A stretch of 58,939 nucleotides of DNA, from the NCBI GenBank assembly GCA_030743445.1, contig JASLSL010000296.1, forward strand, positions 1 to 58,939, read 5' to 3'. The notes beneath the pieces are model-generated. The model was not told the origin of the DNA and did no database searches. It saw only the letters and a list, made by a program, of their open reading frames with translations. Each line of letters opens with the position of its first letter. The first letter of the stretch is position 1. Made by a program: the position numbers and the translations under genes. The DNA comes from Alphaproteobacteria bacterium. Its GTDB lineage: Bacteria > Pseudomonadota > Alphaproteobacteria > UBA8366. Shown one piece after another: positions 41,736-51,207 of the stretch.

Positions 41736-43919
41736 CTAGTTTTCGCCGCTGGCGCGTTGCCGGTCGCGGGGCGGTCGGCCGCCGCCACGCCCGCCGCGGC
41801 CACCGCCACGCGGCTCGACCGGGATTTCCTCGCCGGTCTCCTGATTGACCGCCCTGAGCGACAGCTTGACCTTGCCGCGGTCGTCGAGGCCGATCACCTT
41901 GACCTTGACCTCGTCGCCGAGTTTGACCACGTCCTCGACCGTCCCGACGCGTTCCTGCGCCAACTCGGAGATGTGGACCAGGCCGTCGCGGCTGCCGAGG
42001 AAGTTCACGAACGCGCCGAAGTCCATGATCTTCACCACCTTGCCGTTGTAGATGGTGCCGACCTCGGGTTCGGCGACGATCGAGTTGATCCACTCGACCG
42101 CGCGGTCGCCGGCGTCCTGGTCGACCGCGGCGACCTTGACGGTGCCGTCGTCCTCGATGTCGATCTTGGCGCCGGTGACCTCGCAGATCTCGCGGATCAC
42201 CTTGCCGCCGGTCCCGATGACCTCGCGGATCTTGTCGCGCGGGATGCTGATCGTGGTGATCCGCGGCGCGTGCTCGGAGACGTCCTCGCGGGCGGCGGCG
42301 ATGCCCGCCGCCATCTCGTCCAGGATGTGCAGCCGACCGTCGCGCGCCTGGGCCAGTGCCACACGCATGATCTCCTCGGTGATCGAGGTGATCTTGATGT
42401 CCATCTGCAGCGCGGTGATGCCGTTCACCGTCCCGGCGACCTTGAAGTCCATGTCGCCGAGGTGGTCCTCGTCGCCGAGAATGTCCGACAAGACGGCGAA
42501 ATCGTCGCCCTCCTTGATCAGCCCCATGGCGATGCCGGCACAGGGCTCGGCGAGCGGCACGCCCGCGTCCATCAGCGACATCGACGAGCCGCACACCGTC
42601 GCCATCGAGGACGAGCCGTTCGACTCGGTGATCTCGGAGACCACGCGGATCGTATAGGGAAAGTCCTCCTTCGAAGGCAGCAGCGGCCGGATCGCCCGCC
42701 AGGCGAGCTTGCCGTGGCCGATCTCGCGGCGGCCCGGCGAGCGCAGGAACGACGCCTCGCCGACCGAATAGGGCGGGAAGTTGTAATGTAGCAGGAAGCT
42801 CTCGCGGTATTCGCCCTCGAGCACGTCCATGATCTGCTCGTCCTGCCCGGTGCCGAGCGTGGCGACGACCAGCGCCTGGGTTTCGCCGCGGGTGAACAAG
42901 GCCGACCCGTGGGCGCGGCCGAGAACCCCGACCTCGGCCACGATCTGGCGAACGGTCTTGGTGTCGCGGCCGTCGATCCGCTGGCCGGTCTTGAGAATAT
43001 TGCCGCGCACGATGTCCTTCTCGAGCGCCTTGAAGGAGCCCGAGACAAGGTTCCGATCGAGCTCTTCCTCGGCCAGGGCCTCGAGCGTGGCCGCCTTGGC
43101 GCTATCGAGCGCCGCGACCCGGGCCTGCTTCTCGGTGATTTTGTAAGCCTCGCGCAGCGGCGCCTCGGCCAACCCGCCGACCCGCTTCTCGACCTCCTCC
43201 TGGCCCTCCGGCGCGCCCGGAATCTCGCGGGGCTCCTTGGCGCAGGATTCGGCGAGATCGATGATCGCGTCGATCACCGGTTGGAACTCGCGGTGACCGA
43301 ACATCACGGCGCCCAGCATGGCGTCCTCGTCGAGCTGGTGGGCCTCCGATTCGACCATCAGCACGCCGTCCCGGGTGCCGGCGACGATGAGATCCAGGGT
43401 CGTCGAGCCCATTTCGTCGAGCTGCGGGTTGAGCACGTAGTCGCCGTCGATGTAACCGACGCGGCAGCCGGCGATCGGCCCGAGGAACGGGATCCCCGAG
43501 ATCGTCAGCGCCGCCGAGGCGCCGATCAGGCTGACGATATCCGGATTGTTTTCCAGGTCGTGCGCCAGAACGGTGCAAATGACCTGGGTCTCGCAGCGGA
43601 AACCGCTGGGGAAGAGCGGCCGGATCGGCCGGTCGATGAGCCGCGACGTCAGGGTCTCCTTCTCCGACGGCCGTCCCTCGCGCTTGAAGAAGCCGCCCGG
43701 GATCTTGCCGGCGGCAAACGTCTTCTCCTGGTAGTTCACGGTGAGCGGGAAGAAATCGATGCCTTCCCGGGGTTGATGCTGGGCGACCGCGGTGCAGAGC
43801 ACCTGTGTGCCGCCATATGTTACGAGAACCGCGCCGTCAGCTTGGCGCGCCATGCGGCCGACTTCGAACGTCAACGGGCGGCCGCCCAAATTTACTTCCT
43901 TCTTGGTGATATTGAACAT
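41736..43919 (-). CDS. pnp: Polyribonucleotide nucleotidyltransferase
   Basis: 727-residue PNPase, the 3'-5' phosphorolytic exoribonuclease of the degradosome. Two RNase PH-like cores (about 1-220 and 300-550; FLRSPGRREIGHGKLAWRAI is in the second), a helical middle, then a KH domain (GTGGKVIREICEVTGAKIDI) and an S1 domain (GTIYNGKVVKIMDFGAFVNF). The catalytic aspartates lie in GDMDFKVAGT. The tail is Gly/Arg-rich (RGGGRGGRGGGRPPRDRQR), which may add RNA binding. It is last in the rimP-to-pnp cluster, after rpsO. Confidence 0.97.
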   Translation of the reverse strand: MFNITKKEVNLGGRPLTFEVGRMARQADGAVLVTYGGTQVLCTAVAQHQPREGIDFFPLTVNYQEKTFAAGKIPGGFFKREGRPSEKETLTSRLIDRPIRPLFPSGFRCETQVICTVLAHDLENNPDIVSLIGASAALTISGIPFLGPIAGCRVGYIDGDYVLNPQLDEMGSTTLDLIVAGTRDGVLMVESEAHQLDEDAMLGAVMFGHREFQPVIDAIIDLAESCAKEPREIPGAPEGQEEVEKRVGGLAEAPLREAYKITEKQARVAALDSAKAATLEALAEEELDRNLVSGSFKALEKDIVRGNILKTGQRIDGRDTKTVRQIVAEVGVLGRAHGSALFTRGETQALVVATLGTGQDEQIMDVLEGEYRESFLLHYNFPPYSVGEASFLRSPGRREIGHGKLAWRAIRPLLPSKEDFPYTIRVVSEITESNGSSSMATVCGSSMSLMDAGVPLAEPCAGIAMGLIKEGDDFAVLSDILGDEDHLGDMDFKVAGTVNGITALQMDIKITSITEEIMRVALAQARDGRLHILDEMAAGIAAAREDVSEHAPRITTISIPRDKIREVIGTGGKVIREICEVTGAKIDIEDDGTVKVAAVDQDAGDRAVEWINSIVAEPEVGTIYNGKVVKIMDFGAFVNFLGSRDGLVHISELAQERVGTVEDVVKLGDEVKVKVIGLDDRGKVKLSLRAVNQETGEEIPVEPRGGGRGGRGGGRPPRDRQRASGEN

Positions 43920-43946
43920 CTATCCATCCTTCGGATTCCATAGCGT

Positions 43947-43966
43947 CGCAGGCCCCATTGCCTGCG
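43947..43966 (-). promoter_or_regulatory. pnp leader hairpin
   Basis: CGCAGGC and GCCTGCG form a perfect 7-bp stem 27 bp before the pnp start. PNPase genes are often controlled through RNase III cleavage of a leader stem followed by PNPase binding; this is a candidate for that element. Confidence 0.4.
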
Positions 43967-44086
43967 GCCATGGCTCTGACGGGGCCTTCCCGGTCTTGTG
44001 TGATTATCTCCTGCATACCTACAGTCGATTTCCCCGGCCTGGCGCGCGCTCCCACCATGGGAACGGGTCGCCCCGGTGGCAAGCGC

Positions 44087-44356
44087 CTAGCGGCGCAGTC
44101 CAAGCTGCTGGATCAGCGACTCGTAACGCGCGACGTCCCTTCTCTTCACGTAGTCGAGAAGGCGGCGGCGTTTGCCGACCATGACAAGAAGCCCTCGCCG
44201 GGAGTGGAAGTCCTTCTTGTGCATTTGCATGTGTTCGGTGAGGTTGCGGATGCGTTCCGTCAGAATCGCGACCTGAACCTCGGCCGACCCGGTGTCTTCG
44301 GGATTTTTCTTGAACTCGTTGACGAGTTCCTGCTTGCGTTCGGCTGTAATCGACAT
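44087..44356 (-). CDS. rpsO: 30S ribosomal protein S15
   Basis: 89-residue primary 16S rRNA-binding protein. Typical features: FKKNPEDTGSAEVQVAILTE, HMQMHKKDFHSRRGLLVMVG and YESLIQQLGLRR. It stands between truB and pnp, the near-universal order. The 16-bp spacing to truB and 167-bp leader before pnp suggest shared transcription plus post-transcriptional control. Confidence 0.97.
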   Translation of the reverse strand: MSITAERKQELVNEFKKNPEDTGSAEVQVAILTERIRNLTEHMQMHKKDFHSRRGLLVMVGKRRRLLDYVKRRDVARYESLIQQLGLRR

Positions 44357-44372
44357 CGAATACTCCGTTAAC

Positions 44373-45302
44373 TCACAAATTCAGCACTCTCATCGGGCGA
44401 ACCTCGCCCGCGTGGTAGCGCGTCAGCGCGATGGGTCTGCCCATGGTCAAAGCCAAAACCACGTCGCCTTCCTCGAGGTCGGCGATGCGGTCGAGATCGA
44501 CCTTGCGCAAAAGAGAAACCGCCTGCCCATTTCGGAGGCGGCTCGCTTCCTGCTCGGTCAGGGCCAGTGCCGGGATGTCGTCCAGCGCGGTCTCGACCGG
44601 GTGCAGGTGCTCCAAAGCGGCGGCACTCTGCCCAAAACTTTCCAGTTCGTCCAGCGAAATCGCATGGTTTTCGGTAAAAGGGCCGGCAGCGGTGCGCCTG
44701 AGTTCCGCGATATGCCCGACGGTGCCGAGCCGAAGCGCGATATCCCGCGCCAACGCCCGCATATAGGCGCCCTTGCCGCAAACCACGTCGAAAGTCGCCG
44801 ATTCCGTTCCCTCCATCCCGGTCAGGCCGAGATCGTGGATTGCGATGCGGCGCGGCGCCAGATCGACGACCTCGCCCTTGCGCGCCAGGTCGTAGGCGCG
44901 CCGCCCGCCGACCTTGATCGCGGAGTAGGTCGGTGGCACCTGTTCGATCTCGCCAACGAATTGCGGCAGGACCGCCTCGATCGCGGCGCGGTCGGGCCGA
45001 ACGTCGCTCGTCGCCACCACCTCGCCTTCGCTATCGTCGGTATCGGTTGCGACGCCCCAGGCGAGGGTGAACCGGTAGCATTTGGCCCCGTCCATGACGA
45101 AGGAAACGGTCTTTGTCGCCTCGCCGAGCGCGATCGGCAGGATGCCCGTCGCGATCGGGTCGAGGGTGCCGCCATGGCCCGCCTTGGCCGCGTTGGTGAT
45201 CCGCTTGACCGTGCCGACGACCGAGGTCGAGGTCCGACCGGCCGGTTTGTCGACGACGATCCAGCCATGCACCGGATCGCCCTTGCGCTTACGTCTCGCC
45301 AT
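44373..45302 (-). CDS. truB: tRNA pseudouridine-55 synthase
   Basis: 309-residue TruB, which makes pseudouridine 55 in the T-loop of tRNA. It has GWIVVDKPAGRTS, the catalytic aspartate in GHGGTLDPIATGILPI and KCYRFTLAWGVATDTDD. The C-terminal PUA-like part (about 240-309) is present. Its start overlaps the rbfA end by 14 bp, so they are translationally coupled. Confidence 0.96.
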   Translation of the reverse strand: MARRKRKGDPVHGWIVVDKPAGRTSTSVVGTVKRITNAAKAGHGGTLDPIATGILPIALGEATKTVSFVMDGAKCYRFTLAWGVATDTDDSEGEVVATSDVRPDRAAIEAVLPQFVGEIEQVPPTYSAIKVGGRRAYDLARKGEVVDLAPRRIAIHDLGLTGMEGTESATFDVVCGKGAYMRALARDIALRLGTVGHIAELRRTAAGPFTENHAISLDELESFGQSAAALEHLHPVETALDDIPALALTEQEASRLRNGQAVSLLRKVDLDRIADLEEGDVVLALTMGRPIALTRYHAGEVRPMRVLNL

Positions 45303-45693
45303 CGCCGTCCGCGTCGGCCGTCAGGTCGCGCGCGACCTCTGGCCGCCGCAGCACCGCATCGATTCCGGCCGCCTGGTCGTAGATTTCGTCATGCTCGAAA
45401 GTCAGCTCGGGGGTGAATTTGAGATGCACCTGCCGGCCCAGTTGGCGACGAAGGTAAGGGGCGGCACGGCGCAGCGCTTCGATCACGTCCTCGCTGTCCT
45501 CGCCGCCGAGCGGCATGACATAGACCGTAGCCCGGCGCAGGTCGGGGCTGGCGCGGACCTCGGTTACGGTGATCGAGCGGCCGTTGAGCGCCGGGTCGCG
45601 CAACTCGCCGCGGCCCAGGACCTGCGACAGCACGTGCCGCAATTCCTCGCCGACGCGCAGTTGGCGCACACTTGGTTCCTTGCTTTTTGCCAT
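45289..45693 (-). CDS. rbfA: Ribosome-binding factor A
   Basis: 134-residue KH-like 30S maturation and cold-adaptation factor. SVRQLRVGEELRHVLSQVL at the N-terminus, VTEVRASPDLRRATVYVMPL in the middle and LTFEHDEIYDQAAGIDAVL at the end fit the family. The ATG at 45693 is preceded by GAAGAG; an upstream ATG (45720) would add nine basic residues. The gene ends inside truB. Confidence 0.93.
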   Translation of the reverse strand: MAKSKEPSVRQLRVGEELRHVLSQVLGRGELRDPALNGRSITVTEVRASPDLRRATVYVMPLGGEDSEDVIEALRRAAPYLRRQLGRQVHLKFTPELTFEHDEIYDQAAGIDAVLRRPEVARDLTADADGDGET

Positions 45694-45735
45694 GTCTCTT
45701 CGCCGAACGGGTGGCGCCATGGGCGGCGCGCGCCC

Positions 45736-48261
45736 CTACAGGGTGCGGGCGACCTCCTCGGTCTCGAAACACTCGACGACGTCGCCTTCCTTGATGTCGT
45801 CGTAGTTTTCGAACGACATGCCGCATTCGTATCCCTGCTGGACCTCGCGGACATCGTCCTTGAACCGCCTCAACGTCTTGAGGCTGCCTTCGTAGATCAC
45901 CACGTCGTCGCGCAGCAGCCGTACCTTGTTGCCGCGTCGCACGTTGCCCTCGGTCACCATGCAACCGGCCGCGTTCGAGCCCTTGGAGATACCGAACACC
46001 TCGCGAATTTCGGCGTAGCCGATCTGGGTCTCCCGGACCTCCGGCGCCAACATGCCGCCGAGCAAATTCTTCATGTCGTCGATCACGTCGTAGATCACCG
46101 AGTAATAGCGAATGTCGACCTGGTCCCGGCGCGCCAAATCGCGCGCCTGTGGGTTGGCGCGGACGTTGAAGCCGATGATCACGCCGCCGACAGAGCCGGC
46201 GAGTGTCACGTCGGACTCGGTGATCCCGCCGACCGCGCTGTGCAGCACGTTCATCTTGACCTCCTCGGTCGAGATGTTTTCGAGCGCGCCGATAATGGCC
46301 TCGACCGAGCCCTGCACGTCGCCGCGTACGACGACCGGCAGTTCCGCCGCCTCGCCGGCCTTGATTTGGTCGAACATCTGCTCCAGCGTGCCGCGGCCGG
46401 ATAGCGCCAGCGCCTTGGAACGCTCGGTCCGCTGGCGGTAATCGGTGATCTCGCGAGCCCGCGCCTCGTCCTCGACGACCGTGAAGTCGTCGCCCGCCGA
46501 CGGTGTCCCCTGAAGCCCCAGGACCTCGATCGGCATCGACGGGCCGGCTTCCTCGACGGCGCGTCCGCGATCGTCGGCCAGCGCCCGGACGCGGCCCCAT
46601 TCCGGACCGGCGATGAATACGTCGCCCGGGCGCAGCGTGCCGCGCTGCACCAGGACCGTTCCGACCGGACCGCGGCCCTGCTCCAGCTTGGCCTCGATGA
46701 CCGTGCCCTGGGCCGGCCGGTCGGCATTGGTCTTGAGCTCGAGGATTTCCGCCTGCAGCAGGATCACCTCCTCGAGCTTGTCGAGATTGGTCTTCTCGGT
46801 CGCCGAGACCTCGACGTCGAGAATATCGCCGCCGAGCTTTTCGACCACCAGCTCGTGGCTCAGCAAATCGTTGCGCACCCTGTCCGGGTTGGCGTCGGGC
46901 CGATCGATTTTGTTGATCGCGATGATCATCGGCACCCCGGCCGCCTTGGCGTGGTTGATCGCCTCGTCGGTCTGCGGCTGCACGCCGTCGTCGGCGGCGA
47001 CCACGAGGACCACGATATCGGTTACCTGGGCGCCGCGCGAACGCATCTGGGTGAACGCCTCGTGGCCCGGCGTGTCGAGGAAGGTGATGTGCTGGCCGCC
47101 GGTGAGCTCGACCTGATAGGCGCCGATGTGCTGGGTGATGCCGCCGGACTCGCCGGCCGCGACGTCGGTTTCCCTGAGCGCATCCAACAGCGAGGTCTTG
47201 CCGTGGTCGACGTGCCCCATGATGGTCACGACCGGCGCCCGCGGCGTGAGCGTCTCTTCCAGGTCCTCCTCGCCGGCGATGCCAACCTCGACGTCCGATT
47301 CCGAGACCCGCTTCACCTTGTGGCCGAACTCGTTGACGATCAATTCCGCGGTATCGGCGTCGATCACCTGGTGGGTCGTCGCCATGATATCGAGCTTCAT
47401 CAACGACTTGATCACATCGATGCCGCGAATCGCCATGCGGTTGGCGAGATCGGAAACGGTGATGGCCTCCGGGATCACCACCTCGCGGACAATCATCTGC
47501 GTCTCGCCCGAGGCGCGCTGCTCCCGGGCGCGCTGGCGTTCGCGCTCGCGCGCGCGCTTCAACGCGGCGAGGCTGCGGACCCGCTCTTCTTGGTTTCCAT
47601 CGCCGTCGGCGGCGTCGAGCGCCTGGGAAATCGTCAGCTTGCCGGCGCGGCGGCGCGGGTCTTGACGCGAGCGCGGCGGCGGCGTGCGCTCGCGTTCGGC
47701 CTCGGTCCTGCGGCGACCGGCCGGCGCCGAGGCGTCGGCCTTGCGTTCGGGACGGCGGCCCTCGGTTCGCGCCAGGCCTGGCGCTTCCGCTATTTCGCCC
47801 GCCTTGCGCCTGGATTCCTCTTCGGTGCGGCGCCGGGTTTCCTCTTCGCTGCGCCGCCGGGCATCGTCTTCCTCGCTGCGCTTGCGGGCTTCCTCTTCCT
47901 GCTCGCGGGCCCGGGTTTCCTCGACCTCGGCGAGTTGGCGCAATTCGGTATCGTGGGCTGCACCCTTGAGCGCCCGGATGCGGGCGGCACGCTCTTCCTC
48001 GGTCAGCGTGCTGACCTCGGCCTCGGCCAGGCCGGCTTGCTCCGCCGCCGTGGCGGCTTTCTCGGATTCGCGGACCGCTTCCATGCGACCGCCTTCGCCG
48101 CGCTCGAAAGTGCGCTTCTTCTTGACCTCGACGGTGACGGCCTTGGAGCGACCATGACTGAAGCTCTGGCGAACCTGGCCCGATTCGACAGTCTTCTTCA
48201 GCTCCAGTCGGCCGGGTCGGCGGAGCGTCAATTTGCCTTCGTTTTCGTTCTTTTCGCTCAT
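45736..48261 (-). CDS. infB: Translation initiation factor IF-2
   Basis: 841-residue GTPase that brings initiator tRNA to the 30S subunit. The long N-terminal part (about 1-250) is highly charged, with Glu/Arg-rich helical repeats (EEEARKRSEEDDARRRSEEE) and an Arg-rich stretch. The IF2_N motif is near 255-310. The G domain has G1 GHVDHGKTS (349-357), DTPGHEAF and NKID. Domains II, III and the tRNA-binding C2 follow. An ATG 4 codons upstream overlaps the ylxR stop (TGATG) and is an alternative start. It is coupled to ylxR and nusA upstream and rbfA downstream. Confidence 0.96.
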   Translation of the reverse strand: MSEKNENEGKLTLRRPGRLELKKTVESGQVRQSFSHGRSKAVTVEVKKKRTFERGEGGRMEAVRESEKAATAAEQAGLAEAEVSTLTEEERAARIRALKGAAHDTELRQLAEVEETRAREQEEEARKRSEEDDARRRSEEETRRRTEEESRRKAGEIAEAPGLARTEGRRPERKADASAPAGRRRTEAERERTPPPRSRQDPRRRAGKLTISQALDAADGDGNQEERVRSLAALKRARERERQRAREQRASGETQMIVREVVIPEAITVSDLANRMAIRGIDVIKSLMKLDIMATTHQVIDADTAELIVNEFGHKVKRVSESDVEVGIAGEEDLEETLTPRAPVVTIMGHVDHGKTSLLDALRETDVAAGESGGITQHIGAYQVELTGGQHITFLDTPGHEAFTQMRSRGAQVTDIVVLVVAADDGVQPQTDEAINHAKAAGVPMIIAINKIDRPDANPDRVRNDLLSHELVVEKLGGDILDVEVSATEKTNLDKLEEVILLQAEILELKTNADRPAQGTVIEAKLEQGRGPVGTVLVQRGTLRPGDVFIAGPEWGRVRALADDRGRAVEEAGPSMPIEVLGLQGTPSAGDDFTVVEDEARAREITDYRQRTERSKALALSGRGTLEQMFDQIKAGEAAELPVVVRGDVQGSVEAIIGALENISTEEVKMNVLHSAVGGITESDVTLAGSVGGVIIGFNVRANPQARDLARRDQVDIRYYSVIYDVIDDMKNLLGGMLAPEVRETQIGYAEIREVFGISKGSNAAGCMVTEGNVRRGNKVRLLRDDVVIYEGSLKTLRRFKDDVREVQQGYECGMSFENYDDIKEGDVVECFETEEVARTL

Positions 48262-48272
48262 CCCTGTCCCCA

Positions 48273-48896
48273 TCACCCGGTGGTCGGCCGGAATCCGGCC
48301 AACCGCGTCAATTCCGCTTCGATCTTGTCCGCCAGCGCGCCGGCGGCGATCGCCACATGGACCACGCGTTCGCGCCCGAAGGCCGCGGCCAACTCGGCGG
48401 TGACGAGTTCGTCCCGCACCGTCGCCTCCCGGACCAAGGCGCGGAGCTTGGCCCGGCCGTCGGCCGCACCGTCGCGCGCCGCGAGCAACAGCGCCGCCCG
48501 GCCGCCCTCGAGCCAGGCCCGAACCTTCTCGAAGCCGGCGACCGCACCGCCGGCGCGCCGGGCCAGACCGATATAGTCGACACATCGCCCCACCAGCATC
48601 GCCTCGACACTGTCGGCGAGCCCGTCCGTGACATCTACCCGCCGCCGCGCCGATTTGGCGAACACGTTGCGCGCGGCCGCCGCGGCGATCGTGTCCCGGT
48701 CCGCGTGGACCCAGAGGCCGCGCCCCGGCAGGCGTTCGGCGATGTCTGGAACGACCGCGCCCTCGGGGCCGACGACGAATCGCACCAACGCCGCGCGCGG
48801 CCACGCCTGGCCGGTGACGATGCACCGACGCAGGGAGTCCGCGGCTGCCATGGCCGCCGCCCCGCCGTCGTAGGTGTCCTGACCCGTCGCCAACAT
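48273..48896 (-). CDS. YlxR-L7Ae RNA-binding protein
   Basis: 207 residues combining the YlxR/DUF448 domain (about 20-100; RRCIVTGQAWPRAALVRFV and PGRGLWVHADRD) with an L7Ae-like RNA-binding domain (about 110-195; GRCVDYIGLARRAGGAVAGF). Alphaproteobacteria commonly fuse these two, which are separate proteins (YlxR, YlxQ) in Firmicutes. Its place between nusA and infB is conserved. The fused protein probably binds rRNA or RNase P RNA. Confidence 0.9.
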   Translation of the reverse strand: MLATGQDTYDGGAAAMAAADSLRRCIVTGQAWPRAALVRFVVGPEGAVVPDIAERLPGRGLWVHADRDTIAAAAARNVFAKSARRRVDVTDGLADSVEAMLVGRCVDYIGLARRAGGAVAGFEKVRAWLEGGRAALLLAARDGAADGRAKLRALVREATVRDELVTAELAAAFGRERVVHVAIAAGALADKIEAELTRLAGFRPTTG

Positions 48897-48908
48897 GTCC
48901 GTCGTTCC

Positions 48909-50552
48909 CTAATCCTTCTCCGCCGCCGGCGCAGCCTCGGCATCGCCTTCCGCCGCATTTGCTTCGCCGTCTTCGCCTTCGGCCTCCGCTTCGGCCTCCG
49001 CTTCGGCTCGGGCCGCGGCGAGTTCCTCCTCGGTGAACCAGCCGGCAAGCACCCGGGCCGCCATAATCATCTCGTTGGCGGTCTCCAGGCCGAGGTCGTG
49101 ATCCTTGAGCAGCCCCTCCTCCGGTTCGGTCAGCTCGTCGCCCGCGAGATCGGCGAAATCCTCGAGCGTCTTGATACCATGCTCGCCAAGCGCCACCAAC
49201 ATGACCGGCGTCAGACCCGGCACCTCGGCGATCGCGTCCTCCATGCCGAGCTCTTTCTGACGCTGGGCGAGGCGTTCGTTCTCGGCCTCGAGGAAATTCC
49301 GGGCGCGGGTCTGCAGCTCTGTCGCGACATCTTCACCGAAACCTTCGATCAAGCCGAGATCCTCGATCGGCACATAGGCGACTTCCTCGACGCTGCTAAA
49401 CCCTTCGGTGACCAGCAGGTTGGCCAGCATGTCATCGACGTCGAGGGTCTCGATGAAGCGCTCGCTGCGCTCCTTGCGTTCGCTCTGCCGACGCTCGGAC
49501 TCCTCGTCCTCGGTCAGGATGTCGATTTCCCAGCCCGACAGCATCGAGGCCAAGCGTACGTTCTGGCCGCGCCGCCCGATCGCCAGGCTGAGCTGCTCGT
49601 CCGGCACGACGACTTCGATCTTGTGGGCGTCCTCGTCGAGCACGATCTTGGCGACCTCGGCCGGCGCCAGGGCGTTGACGATGAAAGTCGCGGGGTCGGC
49701 CGACCACGGGATGATGTCGATCTTCTCGCCCTGAAGCTCCGAGACCACCGCCTGGACACGGCTGCCGCGCATCCCGACGCAGGCGCCGACCGGGTCGATG
49801 CTGCTGTCGTGCGAGAGCACGGCGATCTTGGCCCGACTGCCGGCGTCGCGCGCGACCGCCTTGATCTCGATGATGTTGTCGTAGATTTCCGGTACTTCCT
49901 GGGCGAACAGCTGGGCCATGAACTGCGGATGGGTCCGCGAGAGGAAGATTTGCGGTCCGCGCTGCTCCTTGCGCACGTCGTAGATGTAGGAGCGCACCCG
50001 GTCGCCGCGGCGGAAGCTCTCGCGCGGCAACAGCTCCTCGCGCCGGATGACCGCTTCGCCGCGGCCGAGATCGACCGTCACGTTGCCGAACTCCATACGC
50101 TTGACCAGACCGTTGACGATCTCCTCGACCCGGTCCTTGTATTCCTCGTACTGGCGCTCGCGCTCGGCCTCGCGGACTTTTTGCACGATGACCTGCTTGG
50201 CGGTCTGGGCGGCGATGCGGCCGAAATCGATCGGCGGCAGCGGGTCGACCAGGAATTCGCCGAGCTCGGCGTCCGCCTTGCGCTTTTTCGCCTCCTCCAG
50301 GGTCACCTGGGTGACCTCGTTCTCGATCTCCTCGACGACCTCGATGTAACGCGCCAACAGGATTTCGCCGTTCGTGCGGTCGATCTCGGCGCGAATGTCG
50401 TGTTCCTGTCCGTATTTGGTGCATCCGGCCTTCTGGATCGCCTGTTCCATGGCTTCGAGAACCTGTTCGCGGTCGATCGCCTTCTCCCGCGCCACCGCAT
50501 CGGCAACTTGCAGGAGTTCGGTCCTGGCGTGAACAACAGCAGTTTCCGACAT
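48909..50552 (-). CDS. nusA: Transcription termination/antitermination factor NusA
   Basis: 547-residue NusA. The N-terminal RNA polymerase-binding domain (about 1-130: EKAIDREQVLEAMEQAIQKA), S1 domain (about 135-200: RRGDRVRSYIYDV), two KH domains (DPVGACVGMRGSRVQAVVSE and LAIGRRGQNVRLAS) and two acidic helix-hairpin repeats toward the C-terminus (about 365-500) are all visible. The tail is Ala/Glu-rich. It is coupled to rimP with 1 bp between stop and start. Confidence 0.96.
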   Translation of the reverse strand: MSETAVVHARTELLQVADAVAREKAIDREQVLEAMEQAIQKAGCTKYGQEHDIRAEIDRTNGEILLARYIEVVEEIENEVTQVTLEEAKKRKADAELGEFLVDPLPPIDFGRIAAQTAKQVIVQKVREAERERQYEEYKDRVEEIVNGLVKRMEFGNVTVDLGRGEAVIRREELLPRESFRRGDRVRSYIYDVRKEQRGPQIFLSRTHPQFMAQLFAQEVPEIYDNIIEIKAVARDAGSRAKIAVLSHDSSIDPVGACVGMRGSRVQAVVSELQGEKIDIIPWSADPATFIVNALAPAEVAKIVLDEDAHKIEVVVPDEQLSLAIGRRGQNVRLASMLSGWEIDILTEDEESERRQSERKERSERFIETLDVDDMLANLLVTEGFSSVEEVAYVPIEDLGLIEGFGEDVATELQTRARNFLEAENERLAQRQKELGMEDAIAEVPGLTPVMLVALGEHGIKTLEDFADLAGDELTEPEEGLLKDHDLGLETANEMIMAARVLAGWFTEEELAAARAEAEAEAEAEGEDGEANAAEGDAEAAPAAEKD

Positions 50553-50553
50553 A

Positions 50554-51060
50554 TTAAGCCTGTCCTTCGTTGGTTGCGGCGGCGCTTTCGTCCGCCGCCA
50601 GCAAGTCGTCGGTGATCACCAGCTTGGCGTTGCCGATCTCCTCGAACGGCAAGGTCGCCTCGCCGTCCGCGGTCTCCAGCCGGACGACGCCGTCGTCGAT
50701 TCCCACGAGCCGACCGCGAAACCGCCGGCGTCCGTCGATCGCGCGCCGGAGCTCGACCTTGGCTTCGAGACCCGCGAAGCGTTCGAAATCGCCGGGCCGG
50801 ACCAAGGGCCGGTCGATGCCGGGCGAGCTGACCTCGAGCACGTAGTTGTCCGGGATCGGGTCCTCGACGTCGAGCATCGCCGAGACCGTGCGGCTGATCT
50901 CGGCGCAATTGTCGACCGTCATCGGCATCTGGTCCCGGCGTTCGGCCATGATCTGCAAATTCGGCCGATTCCCGCCCGATAGCCGGACACGCACGATGTC
51001 ATAGCCCATGTCGCCCAACACCGGGGCGATAATGCTTTCAACGCGATCCGTGATCTCCAT
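50554..51060 (-). CDS. rimP: Ribosome maturation factor RimP
   Basis: 168-residue factor for 30S assembly. The N-terminal domain has IIAPVLGDMGYDIVRVRL and DNCAEISRTVSAMLDVED; YVLEVSSPGIDRPL is the family signature. The Ala-rich C-terminal tail is variable. The ATG at 51060 is the one that begins MEITDRVESII; longer in-frame versions would read through the hairpin upstream. It opens the rimP-nusA-ylxR-infB operon. Confidence 0.95.
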   Translation of the reverse strand: MEITDRVESIIAPVLGDMGYDIVRVRLSGGNRPNLQIMAERRDQMPMTVDNCAEISRTVSAMLDVEDPIPDNYVLEVSSPGIDRPLVRPGDFERFAGLEAKVELRRAIDGRRRFRGRLVGIDDGVVRLETADGEATLPFEEIGNAKLVITDDLLAADESAAATNEGQA

Positions 51061-51082
51061 GCCAATCGATCCGAAACCAAAA

Positions 51083-51105
51083 TGGGCGGGCCCAGGGCCC
51101 ACCCA
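51083..51105 (-). terminator. Hairpin after trmB, 22 bp before the rimP start
   Basis: The palindrome TGGGCGGGCCC / GGGCCCACCCA forms an 11-bp stem (one G-U pair in RNA) followed on the minus strand by ATTTTGG. It can end the trmB transcript or act as an attenuator for rimP, whose start lies 22 bp further on. The T-run is short. Confidence 0.5.
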
Positions 51106-51207
51106 CTCGCTCGGTCGCACCATGCAACCGTATGGGATTTATTTCGTTGCCGGGTATGTAGGTTATTTCGCCGAAATCCACAAGGTCTTTTATGTCTTTC
51201 GGGTCGT

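Noticed and set aside
41432..41809. 125-codon minus-strand frame spanning the TauD-type and pnp gene ends
   Set aside because: It overlaps two well-supported genes and two hairpins and shows no family match.
48262..48825. In-frame 188-codon extension upstream of infB
   Set aside because: It lies inside ylxR in another frame, is low-complexity Gly/Arg/Ala-rich and not like any IF-2 N-terminus; the ATG at 48261 is better.
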